Shown here: positions 9,008 to 18,724 of the stretch, piece by piece
Layout of the letters: every line of letters begins with the position of its first letter
Numbering within the stretch: the stretch's first letter is position 1
NCBI RefSeq assembly: GCF_900157375.1
Contig: NZ_LT721901.1
Coordinates: forward strand, 5,537,685 to 5,601,684
Direction: 5' to 3'
From: Mycobacterium rhizamassiliense
GTDB lineage: Bacteria > Actinomycetota > Actinomycetes > Mycobacteriales > Mycobacteriaceae
DNA length: 64,000 nt
Program-made: the position numbers and the translations under genes
The notes under the pieces: generated by a model
The model's input: the letters and a program-made list of their open reading frames with translations, nothing else
Told to the model about the DNA's origin: nothing
Database searches by the model: none

Positions 9008-9376
9008 TCAACGCTGAATTTCGTAGTGCGGGTTGTAGATCGCCTTGGTTCCGTTCTCCAGCTTGCCCATCCGGCCCCGCACCCGAAGCGTGCGGCCCGA
9101 GTCGATGCCGGGGATGCGGCGCTGTCCCAACCACACCAGGGTGACGGTGTCGCTGCCGTCGAACAATTCGGCGCGGACACCGCCCGCGCAGTTCTTGCCG
9201 TTACATTCGACGCTGCGCAGCGTGCCCACCATCGTGACCTCTTGGCCGCGCTCGCAATCGATTGCGCGCTGCGCGCCGGTGCTGGCGACCTCGTCGGACA
9301 ATTCCTCGGAGTCGAGCTCTTCCGGGTCCTCGGTTAACCGACGGGTGAGCCGGCGCAGATAACTCTGGGCCCCCAT
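9008..9376 (-). CDS. OB-fold nucleic-acid-binding-like small protein
   Basis: The 122-residue protein has one OB-fold, visible as QEVTMVGTLRSVECNG, VTLVWLGQRRIPGIDSG and LRVRGRMGKLENGTKAIYNP. That pattern resembles the tRNA/ssDNA-binding OB domain seen in RecG and tRNA synthetases. The first 50 residues are charged. It matches Rv2694c. The start is ATG 9376 (MGAQSYLRRLTRRLTEDPEE), which gives the same length as I recall for the M. tuberculosis protein. The ligand and role are unknown. Confidence 0.85.
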   Translation of the reverse strand: MGAQSYLRRLTRRLTEDPEELDSEELSDEVASTGAQRAIDCERGQEVTMVGTLRSVECNGKNCAGGVRAELFDGSDTVTLVWLGQRRIPGIDSGRTLRVRGRMGKLENGTKAIYNPHYEIQR

Positions 9377-9512
9377 GGCGACTCCTGACAATGCTGGTAA
9401 AGCTCCGGCGCTCTCATCCATGCCAACGGACACGGTAAACCCGTTGGTTCCCCGGCGCCAATCCAATGAAACGTGATTTTGGACTCCCGGTTTCGGCGGG
9501 CAGGATCAGGGA

Positions 9513-10211
9513 GTGGTTGTCGATCTGCGCGGTGTCACAACGGTGTTGCTGCCCGGGACCGGATCCGACGACGACTACGTTTGCCGCGCATTTTCTGCCC
9601 CGCTGCGCGCCGTCGGGGCGTTGCTGGTGGCACCGCCGCCGGACCCGCGGCGGCTGGTCGACGGCTACCGCGCGGCGCTCGACGACGCGGCGCGCGACGG
9701 CCCGATCTGTGTCGGCGGCGTGTCGATCGGCGCCGCGGTCGCCCTCGCGTGGGCGCTGGCGCATCCCGATCACACCGTCGCGGTCCTCGCGGCCCTGCCG
9801 GCGTGGGCCGGCGCGCCCGGCTCGGCGCCGGCCGCCCTGGCGGCCCGGTACTCGGCGTCGCAACTTCGCGCCGACGGCCTCGAGGCGACGACCGCGCAGA
9901 TGCGTGCGTCCAGCCCGCCTTGGCTGGCCGGCGAGCTGGCCCGGTCGTGGCGCGCGCAGTGGCCGCACCTGCCCGACGCCATGGAAGAGGCGGCGGGCTA
10001 CGTCGCGCCCACTACCGTCGAGCTCGGCCGGCTGGCCGCGCCCCTGGCGGTCGTCTCGGCGGTCGACGACACGATTCACCCGCTGCGGGCCGGCCTCGAC
10101 TGGGTCGAGGCCGCGCCGCGCGCGGCGCTGCGAACGGTGACGCTGGACGAGATCGGTGCCAACACCGCGGCGCTGGGCGCCGCGTGCCTGGCCGCGCTGG
10201 GCGACATCTAG
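9513..10211 (+). CDS. Alpha/beta-hydrolase-like protein
   Basis: The 232-residue protein has a compact alpha/beta-hydrolase layout. The nucleophile-elbow region reads CVGGVSIGAAVALAWALAHP, with GVSIG matching G-x-S-x-G. The acid/His region is VVSAVDDTIHPLRAG. It corresponds to Rv2695. The GTG at 9513 follows ATCAGGGA. It lies divergent from the OB-fold gene with a 136 bp gap that should hold both promoters. No substrate can be predicted. Confidence 0.8.
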   Translation: MVVDLRGVTTVLLPGTGSDDDYVCRAFSAPLRAVGALLVAPPPDPRRLVDGYRAALDDAARDGPICVGGVSIGAAVALAWALAHPDHTVAVLAALPAWAGAPGSAPAALAARYSASQLRADGLEATTAQMRASSPPWLAGELARSWRAQWPHLPDAMEEAAGYVAPTTVELGRLAAPLAVVSAVDDTIHPLRAGLDWVEAAPRAALRTVTLDEIGANTAALGAACLAALGDI

Positions 10212-10238
10212 GCCCCGGGGCGATGCGGGCCTTCCGCC

Positions 10239-11000
10239 CTAGCCGCCGGTGGTGGTGCGCAGCTGCTGCATCGCCGATCCGTCGACGCTGCGCCGGGCGG
10301 CCGGCTCGGCGGGCGGCTCCTCGGCCTCCCCCTGCTGCTGGGCCTGCTGCGCCGCGGCGGCCTCCCGCAGCTGCTCGGCCATCGGCTCGGGCAGCTGCAC
10401 CGCCAGCGGCGTCCGCACCGGAAGCGGCGTGTCGCCGCGGCGAACGACGGTGTCGGCCAACGCCGTTCGCGCCTCGGCGTCCAGCTCCTCCATCGTCTCC
10501 TGCGGGCCGTTGATGACGCAGCGGATCATCCAGCGGTAGCCGTCGACGCCGATGAAGCGCACCACGCCGGAGGCGGTGCCGACCACTTCGCGGCCCCACG
10601 GACCGTCCTTGATGCTGACCTGTGCCGAGTCGTTGCGCAGCGACTCGGCGAGCTCGCCGGCCACCTCGCGCCACAGACCGCCGGTCTTGGGTGCGGCGTA
10701 GGCGGCGATGGTGAAACGGCCGTTGGGGGTGACGACCCAGACCGCGCTGGGCACCCCGGTCTCGGTCAGCTCGACCTGCAGCTGACCGGCCTCGGGCATC
10801 GGGATCAGCACCGAACCCAGGTCCAGCCTGGCCAGCTCCGCGACCGCGGGATCGTCGAAGTCCTCGATGTCGAACGGGCCCTCGAGGTCCTCGTCGAACT
10901 CGTCATCGACGGGGTCGGCGGCCGCCGCCACGTCGTCCGGCGCCACTACCGGCTCGTCGGCGGCCGCGTCGTCATTGCCTGAACGTCTTCCAAGTGCCAT
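10239..11000 (-). CDS. DUF3710 protein, translationally coupled to dut
   Basis: The 253-residue soluble protein belongs to DUF3710 (Rv2696c). Residues 1-50 are acidic and low in complexity (DDDAAADEP-like, EFDEDLEGPFDIEDFDDP). A globular core follows with LIPMPEAGQLQVELTETGVP and GVDGYRWMIRCVINGPQE. The tail is glutamine/alanine-rich. The ATG at 10998-11000 overlaps the TGA of dut (TGATG arrangement), which indicates translational coupling and favours this start over the GTG three bases upstream. Its molecular function is unknown. Confidence 0.85.
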   Translation of the reverse strand: MALGRRSGNDDAAADEPVVAPDDVAAAADPVDDEFDEDLEGPFDIEDFDDPAVAELARLDLGSVLIPMPEAGQLQVELTETGVPSAVWVVTPNGRFTIAAYAAPKTGGLWREVAGELAESLRNDSAQVSIKDGPWGREVVGTASGVVRFIGVDGYRWMIRCVINGPQETMEELDAEARTALADTVVRRGDTPLPVRTPLAVQLPEPMAEQLREAAAAQQAQQQGEAEEPPAEPAARRSVDGSAMQQLRTTTGG

Positions 11001-11464
11001 CACAAACTCGCATGTCCGCCGGAGGAACCGTGGCCACCGTCGCCACGGGATGTTTCGGCCAGCCCGGCCTCGTCGAACGACGAGACCTCGACCAGCTCGA
11101 CCAATTCGACCCGCTGCACCAGCAGCTGGGCGATGCGGTCGCCGCGATGCACCTGGATCGGCTCAGTGGGATCGAGGTTGATCAGGGCCACCTTGATCTC
11201 GCCGCGGTAGCCCGCATCGATTGTGCCCGGGCTGTTGACGATCGAAAGCCCCACCCGCGACGCCAATCCCGAACGCGGGTGGACCAATCCGACCATCCCG
11301 AACGGGATGGCGACCGCGACACCGGTTCGCACCAGAGCACGGTGTCCGGGGTCCAACCGGACGTCTTCTGCGCTGTAGAGATCCACCCCGGCGTCGCCCT
11401 CGTGGGCGCGACTGGGCAGCGGCAGTTCGGGATCAAGGCGGACAACGGCGAGACTGGTCGGCAC
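11000..11464 (-). CDS. dut: Deoxyuridine 5'-triphosphate nucleotidohydrolase (dUTPase)
   Basis: dUTPase hydrolyses dUTP to dUMP and pyrophosphate, keeping uracil out of DNA and feeding thymidylate synthesis (thyX is also in this window). All five trimeric dUTPase motifs are present: AGVDLYSAED, HPRSGLASRVGLS, NSPGTIDAGYRGEI, GDRIAQLLVQ and the C-terminal RGDGGHGSSGGHASL. The length of 154 matches the mycobacterial enzyme when translation begins at the GTG at 11464 (VPTSLAVVRLDPELPLPSRA). The start is 26 bp from the divergent DUF3093 gene. Confidence 0.96.
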   Translation of the reverse strand: MPTSLAVVRLDPELPLPSRAHEGDAGVDLYSAEDVRLDPGHRALVRTGVAVAIPFGMVGLVHPRSGLASRVGLSIVNSPGTIDAGYRGEIKVALINLDPTEPIQVHRGDRIAQLLVQRVELVELVEVSSFDEAGLAETSRGDGGHGSSGGHASL

Positions 11465-11489
11465 GGGGCCACAGACTACCCTTGACCGC

Positions 11490-11966
11490 GTGTCAGATAC
11501 GCGCGTCGCGCCGCACAGCGTGCGATATCGCGAGCGGTTGTGGGTCCCGTGGTGGTGGTGGCCACCGGCCTTCGCGCTGGCGACGTTGATCGCTGTCGAA
11601 GTCAATCTGGGTGTCAAGACGCTCCCCGAGTGGTTGCCGTATGCAACGTTGTTCACGGTGGCGGCCGGTGCGCTGCTGTGGCTCGGCCGCGTCGAGATCC
11701 GGGTGACCGCCGGCGAGGGCGGTGTCGAATTATGGGCTGGCCCAGCGCATTTGCCGGTCACTGCGATCGCCCGATCCGCCGAGATCGCGCGCTCCGCAAA
11801 GTCAGCGGCGCTGGGACGGCAACTCGATCCGGCGGCCTATGTGCTGCATCGCGCATGGGTCTCGACGATGATTCTCGTCGTCCTCGATGACCCAGACGAC
11901 CCGACGCCGTACTGGCTGGTGAGTTGCCGTCGCCCCGAGCGGGTGCTGTCGGCATTGCGCAGCTGA
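11490..11966 (+). CDS. DUF3093 membrane protein
   Basis: The 158-residue protein begins MSDTRVAPHSVRYRERLWVP, then has two transmembrane helices (WWWWPPAFALATLIAVEV and YATLFTVAAGALLWLG) and a soluble beta-rich domain ending YWLVSCRRPERVLSAL. This is the DUF3093 layout and corresponds to Rv2698. Translation starts at the GTG at 11490. It is divergent from dut and convergent with the DUF4193 gene six bases downstream. Function unknown. Confidence 0.85.
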   Translation: MSDTRVAPHSVRYRERLWVPWWWWPPAFALATLIAVEVNLGVKTLPEWLPYATLFTVAAGALLWLGRVEIRVTAGEGGVELWAGPAHLPVTAIARSAEIARSAKSAALGRQLDPAAYVLHRAWVSTMILVVLDDPDDPTPYWLVSCRRPERVLSALRS

Positions 11967-11972
11967 CCGATC

Positions 11973-12275
11973 TCAGGCCGCGCAGTCCGTACAGATCTGC
12001 ACGCCGTTCTTCTCGCTGGCGAGGCGGCTGCGGTGTTGCACCAGGAAGCAGCTCGAGCAGGTGAACTCGTCGGCCTGCTTCGGAATCACTCGGACCGACA
12101 GTTCCTCACCTGAGAGGTCGGCGCCAGGCAGTTCAAAAGACTCGGCGGTCTCGGTTTCGTCGACGTCGACGACGGCCGACGCCGCCTCGTTACGTCGTGC
12201 TTTGAGCTCCTCCAGCGAGTCTTCCGAGACGTCGTCCGTCTCGGTGCGCCGCGGGGCGTCATAGTCGGTAGGCAT
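11973..12275 (-). CDS. DUF4193 small zinc-ribbon-like protein
   Basis: The 100-residue protein is acidic at the N-terminus (MPTDYDAPRRTETDDVSEDS) and ends with two cysteine pairs, FTCSSCFLVQHRSRL and GVQICTDCAA. They could bind one zinc ion and resemble the tail of zinc-ribbon proteins. It is the actinobacterial DUF4193 family, Rv2699c, widely conserved and often essential. The ATG at 12275 is preceded by GAGGGGATTTGGA. The divergent gene cei begins 180 bp away. Function is not established. Confidence 0.9.
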   Translation of the reverse strand: MPTDYDAPRRTETDDVSEDSLEELKARRNEAASAVVDVDETETAESFELPGADLSGEELSVRVIPKQADEFTCSSCFLVQHRSRLASEKNGVQICTDCAA

Positions 12276-12455
12276 TCCAAATCCCCTCACATGCCTGCGT
12301 TACCTCAAGCAACGCTTTGTACCAGCGTCGAACGCATCCACCAAATGATTCGTGCCCAGATCGAGGTCCAGAAAGTTGTGATTTGCGTCACACACCCGAT
12401 TTGACCCCTACGTTCGGCTTCAAACAGCGGATTTGCATGCAGCTAGAGTGCCCAT

Positions 12456-13106
12456 GTGGTCGCGCAAATCACAGAGGGCACAGCATTCGACAAACACGGT
12501 CGTCCCTTCCGGCGCCGCAACCCCCGGCCGGCCATTTTCGTGCTGGTCTTCCTCGTGTTGGTGACGGGCGTGGTGTGGGTCGTCGCGTTGACGCGGCCGG
12601 CGAAGGTCCACGAGGTGCAGGCGTGCAACCCGCCGCCGCAACAGGCTTCAGGGGCACCGGCCCAGCTCGGTGAGCAGATGTCGCGCTCCGCGATGGCCGA
12701 CGTGTCACCGGCCAAACTCGCCGACACCAAGGTCCGCGTCCTCAACGCCAGCGGCCGCGGCGGGCAGGCCGGCGACGTCGCCGGGGCGATGAAGGATCTG
12801 GGCTTTGCCCAGCCCGCCGCGACGAACGACCCCATCTACGCCGGCACGCGGCTGACCTGCCAGGGCCAGATCCGGTTCGGCACCGCCGGGCAGGCCACCG
12901 CGGCCGCGGTGTGGCTGGTGGCGCCGTGCACCGAGCTGTTCAACGACAACCGCGCCGACGACTCCGTCGACCTGGCCCTGGGCACCGAGTTCACCTCGCT
13001 GGCCCACAACGACGACATCGACGCCGTGCTGGCCACCCTGAAGCCGGGCGCCACCGAGCCGTCGGATCCCGCGCTGCTGTCGAAGATTCACTCCAGCGCC
13101 TGCTGA
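12456..13106 (+). CDS. cei: Cei, cell-envelope integrity protein with LytR_C domain
   Basis: The 216-residue protein has a short basic cytoplasmic N-terminus, one transmembrane helix (PAIFVLVFLVLVTGVVWVVAL) and an extracytoplasmic LytR_C-like domain over residues 80-205 (KVRVLNASGRGGQAGDVAGA, TRLTCQGQIRFG). The orthologue Rv2700 is reported as Cei and is needed for envelope integrity and virulence. The GTG at 12456 (MVAQITEGTAFDKHG) gives the 216 residues I recall for that protein. It is convergent with suhB, one base between the genes. Confidence 0.9.
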   Translation: MVAQITEGTAFDKHGRPFRRRNPRPAIFVLVFLVLVTGVVWVVALTRPAKVHEVQACNPPPQQASGAPAQLGEQMSRSAMADVSPAKLADTKVRVLNASGRGGQAGDVAGAMKDLGFAQPAATNDPIYAGTRLTCQGQIRFGTAGQATAAAVWLVAPCTELFNDNRADDSVDLALGTEFTSLAHNDDIDAVLATLKPGATEPSDPALLSKIHSSAC

Positions 13107-13107
13107 C

Positions 13108-13986
13108 TCAGTCCGGGATCGGCTCCAGGCCGCCGAATTCCCGCAGCGCCGCCAGCAACTGGTCGGCGATTCCCGGCGCGGCGGCCAGCACCAGCCCGGC
13201 GGCGCCCGCCACCCCGTCCGGCCCATTCGGCACAGGCAGCACCACGCGGGCGCCCGCCTCGGCCGCGATCAGCGCGCCCGCCGCGCTGTCCCACGCCTGC
13301 AGCCCATGCTCGTAGTAGGCGTCGAGGCGTCCGGCCGCGACCATGCACAGGTCCAGCGCCGCCGAACCGATGCGGCGCACGTCGCGAACCACCGGCAACA
13401 CCCGCGCGAGCAGCTCCGCCTGCCTGGCGCGCCGCCCGGGCGCATAGCCAAAACCGGTGCCCAACAACGCCATTGACAAGTCGTCGACCTCCGCGCAGCG
13501 CAGCGCGTGCCGCCCCTGGGCGTCGGTGACGTGGGCGCCGAGGCCGCTCGCCGCCGAGTACACCCGGCCACCGACGACATCGGCGACCGCACCCGCCACC
13601 GATTCGCCATTGCGCTGTGCCCCAACCGAAACCGCGTAGGCAGGGATGCCGTAGACGAAATTCACGGTGCCGTCGATGGGATCGAGCACCCAGGTGACCG
13701 CCCCTTCGGACGCGGCCGCCGCGGGTCCGCCACCCTCCTCGCCGAGAATCGGATCCCCGGGCCGTAATTGGGCCAGTCGGTCGCGCAGCAGCCGTTCGGT
13801 TTCGGTGTCGACGACGGTAACCGGGTCGGTCGGAGTGCTCTTGGACCGCACGGCGTCGCTGCCGGCGTCACCCGCGTGCACGCCGAACACCTCGGCGCGG
13901 CGCCGCCGCACGAACTCGGCCGCCTCGGTGGCCAGCGTCTCGGCCACCGAGCGCAGCAGCGCCGGTCGGTCCTCAGGTCGCGTCAC
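13108..13986 (-). CDS. suhB: Inositol-1-monophosphatase
   Basis: The enzyme dephosphorylates inositol monophosphate to myo-inositol, used for phosphatidylinositol, PIM/LAM and mycothiol. The 292-residue sequence has the metal-binding motifs ILGEEGGG and WVLDPIDGTVNFVYGIP (D-P-I-D-G-T) and the C-terminal signature AWDSAAGALIAAEAGA. Residues ending the N-terminal helix (TPTDPVTVVDTETERLL) carry the T-D-x-V-T consensus. The start is a GTG at 13986 (VTRPEDRPALLRSVAETLAT). It corresponds to Rv2701c and is divergent from ppgK. Confidence 0.94.
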   Translation of the reverse strand: MTRPEDRPALLRSVAETLATEAAEFVRRRRAEVFGVHAGDAGSDAVRSKSTPTDPVTVVDTETERLLRDRLAQLRPGDPILGEEGGGPAAAASEGAVTWVLDPIDGTVNFVYGIPAYAVSVGAQRNGESVAGAVADVVGGRVYSAASGLGAHVTDAQGRHALRCAEVDDLSMALLGTGFGYAPGRRARQAELLARVLPVVRDVRRIGSAALDLCMVAAGRLDAYYEHGLQAWDSAAGALIAAEAGARVVLPVPNGPDGVAGAAGLVLAAAPGIADQLLAALREFGGLEPIPD

Positions 13987-14099
13987 CGGTCCATCGCATC
14001 ACAGCGGCCGCCGCCGCGGAGACCGGCCGATCGCCTCGCGCCCGTCCGCCGGGCCGCCAGCTAAGGTGAGGGACAGCCAAAATCCCGCCGAGGAGATTC

Positions 14100-14903
14100 A
14101 TGACCAGCACCGACTCGAGCACGGATACGCCCGGGATTGTCACCGCCTCCGCGCAACGTCGCGGCTTCGGCATCGACGTCGGCGGCAGCGGAATCAAGGG
14201 CGGCATCGTCGACTTGGACACCGGGACGCTGATCGGTGACCGGTACAAGCTGCTGACGCCGCAACCCGCCACCCCGACCGCCGTCGCCGAGACCATCGCG
14301 GCCGTCGTCAAGGAGTTCGGCTGGACCGGCCCGCTGGGAGTGACCTACCCCGGCGTGGTCACCCACGGCATCGTCCGGACGGCGGCCAACGTCGACAAGA
14401 AATGGCTCGGCACCGACGCCCGCGAAATCATCGCCGCCAAGCTGGACGGCCAGCCGGTGACGGTGCTCAACGACGCCGACGCCGCAGGCCTCGCCGAAGA
14501 ACGCTACGGCGCGGGCAAAGACAATTCCGGACTCGTCGTGCTGCTGACGTTCGGGACCGGAATCGGATCCGCGGTCATTCACAACGGCAAGCTGATACCC
14601 AACACCGAATTCGGGCATCTCGAGGTGGGCGGCAAAGAGGCCGAGAAGCGCGCGGCGTCGTCGGTCAAAGAGAAGAAAAAGTGGAGCTACAAACGGTGGG
14701 CAAAGGAGGTGACCAGGGTATTGATCGCCGTGGAGAACGCCCTGTCGCCCGATCTGTTCATCGCGGGCGGCGGCATCAGCCGCAGGTCCGACAAGTGGGT
14801 GCCGCTGCTGAAAAATCGCACTCCGGTGGTGCCCGCGGCCCTGCTCAACAGCGCCGGGATCGTGGGCGCGGCGATGGCGTCCACGGCCGACGTGACGCAC
14901 TGA
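14100..14903 (+). CDS. ppgK: Polyphosphate/ATP glucokinase
   Basis: This ROK-family kinase phosphorylates glucose using polyphosphate or ATP. The 267-residue sequence has the phosphate-binding GIDVGGSGIKGGIVD, VLNDADAAGLAEERYG with the catalytic Asp, and the second phosphate loop LLTFGTGIGSAV. A lysine-rich segment KEKKKWSYKRWAKEV is characteristic of polyphosphate glucokinases. The ATG at 14100 follows GAGGAGATTC. It corresponds to Rv2702 and precedes sigA by 176 bp. Confidence 0.95.
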   Translation: MTSTDSSTDTPGIVTASAQRRGFGIDVGGSGIKGGIVDLDTGTLIGDRYKLLTPQPATPTAVAETIAAVVKEFGWTGPLGVTYPGVVTHGIVRTAANVDKKWLGTDAREIIAAKLDGQPVTVLNDADAAGLAEERYGAGKDNSGLVVLLTFGTGIGSAVIHNGKLIPNTEFGHLEVGGKEAEKRAASSVKEKKKWSYKRWAKEVTRVLIAVENALSPDLFIAGGGISRRSDKWVPLLKNRTPVVPAALLNSAGIVGAAMASTADVTH

Positions 14904-15021
14904 TTTTTGCCGGTGGGGCGGCACTACCCCGCACTGTCGTTACAATGGTTCACGGCGACGGCCCGACTGACAGTGTGTGAAGGTTCACGCTGATATCCAC
15001 GCCGACATTCGACATAGCAGA

Positions 15022-15058
15022 CACTTTCGGTTATCCATGCCCAAACCCACCGAAAGTG
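15022..15058 (+). promoter_or_regulatory. 10-bp inverted repeat in the sigA leader
   Basis: CACTTTCGGT (15022-15031) is perfectly complementary to ACCGAAAGTG (15049-15058) with a 17-base loop. The structure ends 21 bases before the sigA GTG and just upstream of its AAGGGG ribosome-binding site. It could be an mRNA hairpin affecting sigA translation or an operator for a dimeric protein. No function is proven. Confidence 0.5.
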
Positions 15059-15079
15059 AGTCCGACCGAAGGGGTGTAA

Positions 15080-16585
<1,506 letters not shown>

Positions 16586-16648
16586 TTCGGAGCTGTTCAG
16601 CCGCCGTTCAATCGTCGGCGCACCCGTTGCGGTTGACTCGTTTACGGT

Positions 16649-17515
16649 GTGGGCGTGGCTGTCGACACCGGCGTCAAAACTGTTCCGGTAGCGCATCGCC
16701 GACGTTCGCTCGTACTGCTCGCCGCAACCGCGTTCCTGGCGGTCTTGACCGTCACCGCCGTCTCGTTCGAGCAGGCGGGCCACGCATCGGGAATCAATGG
16801 CGACAGCAACCTGCGCGACGGCATCCGCATCCATGCCGACATCCAAAAGATCAGTCCCACCGATGACCAGTTGGTGGTGGACCTGGAATTCGAGCCGAAG
16901 GGACGCTTCGCGCAGGACGGCGTCTTCCTGGCCAAGAACGTCCGAGTCGTCGCCGTCGGCGGCGCTGGTCTGGTGGATGAATCGTTTGCCGCGGGCGGAC
17001 TGATGACCTCGCAGACGCTGCCCGTCGCGCTGTCATCCGGCGACGTCAGCCAATACCCCTTCGACAGCTACTCAGCGCTCTTCAGCGTGCGCATCCTGAC
17101 CCCCGACGGCGCCCCCGTCCCGACGGTGCTGCTCGCCGGGGGGTCGGTGCACGGCTACAGCATCGACATCGGCAACCCGCCGCGCGAACCGAACGAGGGC
17201 AACGACCTGACGATCAGCGTGGGACGCGCGCCTTCGACATGGATCTTCGCGGTCTTCATCGTGTTGCTGATGTGGGCGTTGACGATCCTGGCGGTGCTGC
17301 TCACCGCGAACCAGATTCGCAGCGACAAGCCCGTCGACGGCACGTTCATCTCGTTCCTCGGTGTCCTCCTGTTTTCCTTTTCGGCGGTGCGCAACTCGAT
17401 GCCCAACGCGCCGGCCGTCGGGGCGCTCACCGATTACCTGTCCTTCTTCTGGTGCGAGCTGGTGCTCGGACTGTGCCTGGTCGCGATGCTGGTTTTCCGC
17501 ATCCGCCGCAACTGA
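16649..17515 (+). CDS. DUF4436 membrane protein inserted between sigA and the RidA gene
   Basis: The 288-residue protein has one N-terminal transmembrane helix (LVLLAATAFLAVLTVTAVSF), an extracytoplasmic beta-rich domain over residues 45-190 (NLRDGIRIHADIQKISPTDD, YPFDSYSALFSVRILTPDG) and three C-terminal helices ending VLGLCLVAMLVFRIRRN. This matches the mycobacterial DUF4436 family. M. tuberculosis has no such gene between sigA and Rv2704, so it is an addition in this lineage. GTG codons at 16649 and 16655 are both plausible starts. Function unknown. Confidence 0.85.
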   Translation: MGVAVDTGVKTVPVAHRRRSLVLLAATAFLAVLTVTAVSFEQAGHASGINGDSNLRDGIRIHADIQKISPTDDQLVVDLEFEPKGRFAQDGVFLAKNVRVVAVGGAGLVDESFAAGGLMTSQTLPVALSSGDVSQYPFDSYSALFSVRILTPDGAPVPTVLLAGGSVHGYSIDIGNPPREPNEGNDLTISVGRAPSTWIFAVFIVLLMWALTILAVLLTANQIRSDKPVDGTFISFLGVLLFSFSAVRNSMPNAPAVGALTDYLSFFWCELVLGLCLVAMLVFRIRRN

Positions 17516-17583
17516 ACCGATTGTCCTGCAGGATGTTTCGCGATCACATCGTCGCGACCGCCGAGGACCGCTACCGTGACCGC

Positions 17584-17970
17584 ATGACAGCCAACCGCAA
17601 GCTGGTCTCCTCCGGGTCCGAATTCGAGTCGACCGTCGGCTATTCGCGCGCCGTGCGGGTCGGTCCGTACGTGGCGGTGGCCGGGACGACGGGCGCCGGG
17701 CCGGCCGGCGACATCGCCGAGCAGACGCGGGATGCATTGCGCCGCATCGAAATTGCGCTACACCAGGCCGGAGCAACACTGACCGACGTGGTCCGCACCC
17801 GCATGTTCGTGACCGACATCTCGCGGTGGCGCGAGGTCGGCGCCGTGCACGCCGAGGTCTTCGGCGAGATACGCCCGGCGGCCTCCATGGTGGAGGTCTC
17901 GGCGCTGATCGCGCCCGAGCTGATGGTGGAGATCGAAGTCGACGCCTACGTGGAGTCCCCGGCGTCCTGA
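17584..17970 (+). CDS. RidA/YjgF/YER057c/UK114 family imine deaminase-like protein
   Basis: The 128-residue protein is a single RidA domain. RidA proteins hydrolyse reactive enamine/imine intermediates released by PLP enzymes. Visible features are KLVSSGSEFESTVGYSRAVR, GDIAEQTRDALRRIEIALHQ and VVRTRMFVTDISRWREVGAV, with the catalytic-site Arg in VRTRMFVTD, and the terminal PELMVEIEVDAYV. The ATG at 17584 is favoured by the family length. It corresponds to Rv2704. Its last 25 bases overlap the convergent DUF952 gene. Confidence 0.88.
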   Translation: MTANRKLVSSGSEFESTVGYSRAVRVGPYVAVAGTTGAGPAGDIAEQTRDALRRIEIALHQAGATLTDVVRTRMFVTDISRWREVGAVHAEVFGEIRPAASMVEVSALIAPELMVEIEVDAYVESPAS

Positions 17971-18338
17971 GCCCCCGCGGCGGGCGCGAAGCCGCCGTCC
18001 GGGCCCGGCCGGTACGCGGTGACGCGAAGGACGGCGGTCACCGGCAGCGGGCCGTACAGATGCGGGAACAGCATCGACTCCGGATCCGTTGGCACTCCCG
18101 GTTCCCAACGAACCGGCGAGTCCAGTAGGGCGGGGTCGATATGCAGCAGCACGAGGTCGTCGCGGCCGCGGAAGAGTCGGTTGGCCGGCAAATGCACCTG
18201 CTCGGGTGTCGACAGGTGGATGAACTCGTTCGCACCGCCGGCCCCGGGCGCGTCGGCTGTGATGAAACCGCTGGTTTGAGCTCGTGACCAGTCGTGTATT
18301 CCACACATGTGCATGAGTACTTCGGGATTGGAAGCCAC
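17946..18338 (-). CDS. DUF952 family protein
   Basis: The 130-residue protein has the DUF952 pattern: HDWSRAQTSGFITADAPG, EFIHLSTPEQVHLPANRLF, DLVLLHIDPALLDSPVRWEP and FPHLYGPLPVTAVLRV, with conserved His in FIHLS and in HLYGPL. It corresponds to Rv2705c. The family fold is related to glutathione-S-transferase-like or ADP-ribosyl-type small enzymes, but no activity is established. I report the GTG at 18338; ATG codons at 18314 and 18308 would also keep the whole domain. It overlaps the RidA gene 3' to 3' by 25 bases. Confidence 0.8.
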   Translation of the reverse strand: MASNPEVLMHMCGIHDWSRAQTSGFITADAPGAGGANEFIHLSTPEQVHLPANRLFRGRDDLVLLHIDPALLDSPVRWEPGVPTDPESMLFPHLYGPLPVTAVLRVTAYRPGPDGGFAPAAGAQDAGDST

Positions 18339-18472
18339 GTATGGCTACGTTAGGGCGCCGTCGCGAGGGCAACGAAAAACTCGTGAGAAACGACACACCC
18401 GATAACGATCGGGGAACAACGCCAAAACCCCATACGTCTGAGAGAGTGAATGAACGAGAACGGGAGAAGCCA

Positions 18473-18658
18473 ATGAATGCAACTTTGACCAGTCCCGAGC
18501 TGACCAGAGCAGACCGTTGCGACCGCTGCGGTGCTGCCGCTCGTGTCCGCGCCAAGCTGCCTTCTGGAGCTGAGCTTCTCTTTTGCCAGCATCACGCCAA
18601 CGAGCACGAGGCGAGGCTGACCGAACTGGCCGCCGTGCTGGAGGTCAGCGGAAGCTGA
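18473..18658 (+). CDS. DUF7455 small zinc-ribbon-like protein (61 aa)
   Basis: The protein starts MNATLTSPELTRADRCDRCG and continues with KLPSGAELLFCQHHANEHE. The C-x2-C pair and the later C-x-H-H can form a zinc-binding knuckle. The ATG at 18473 has a strong ribosome-binding site (GGGAGAAG) seven bases upstream; extending the frame back to 18341 adds unstructured sequence overlapping a probable promoter. Similar tiny proteins occur across actinobacteria near sigma-factor genes. M. tuberculosis annotation of this spot, as I recall, shows a reading frame on the other strand (Rv2706c). Function unknown. Confidence 0.85.
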   Translation: MNATLTSPELTRADRCDRCGAAARVRAKLPSGAELLFCQHHANEHEARLTELAAVLEVSGS

Positions 18659-18724
18659 GTGTGCCGAACTCGCCCGGGCGACAATGTGAGGCGTGCGAGT
18701 AGTTATCGGTAATGCTGGACTCCT

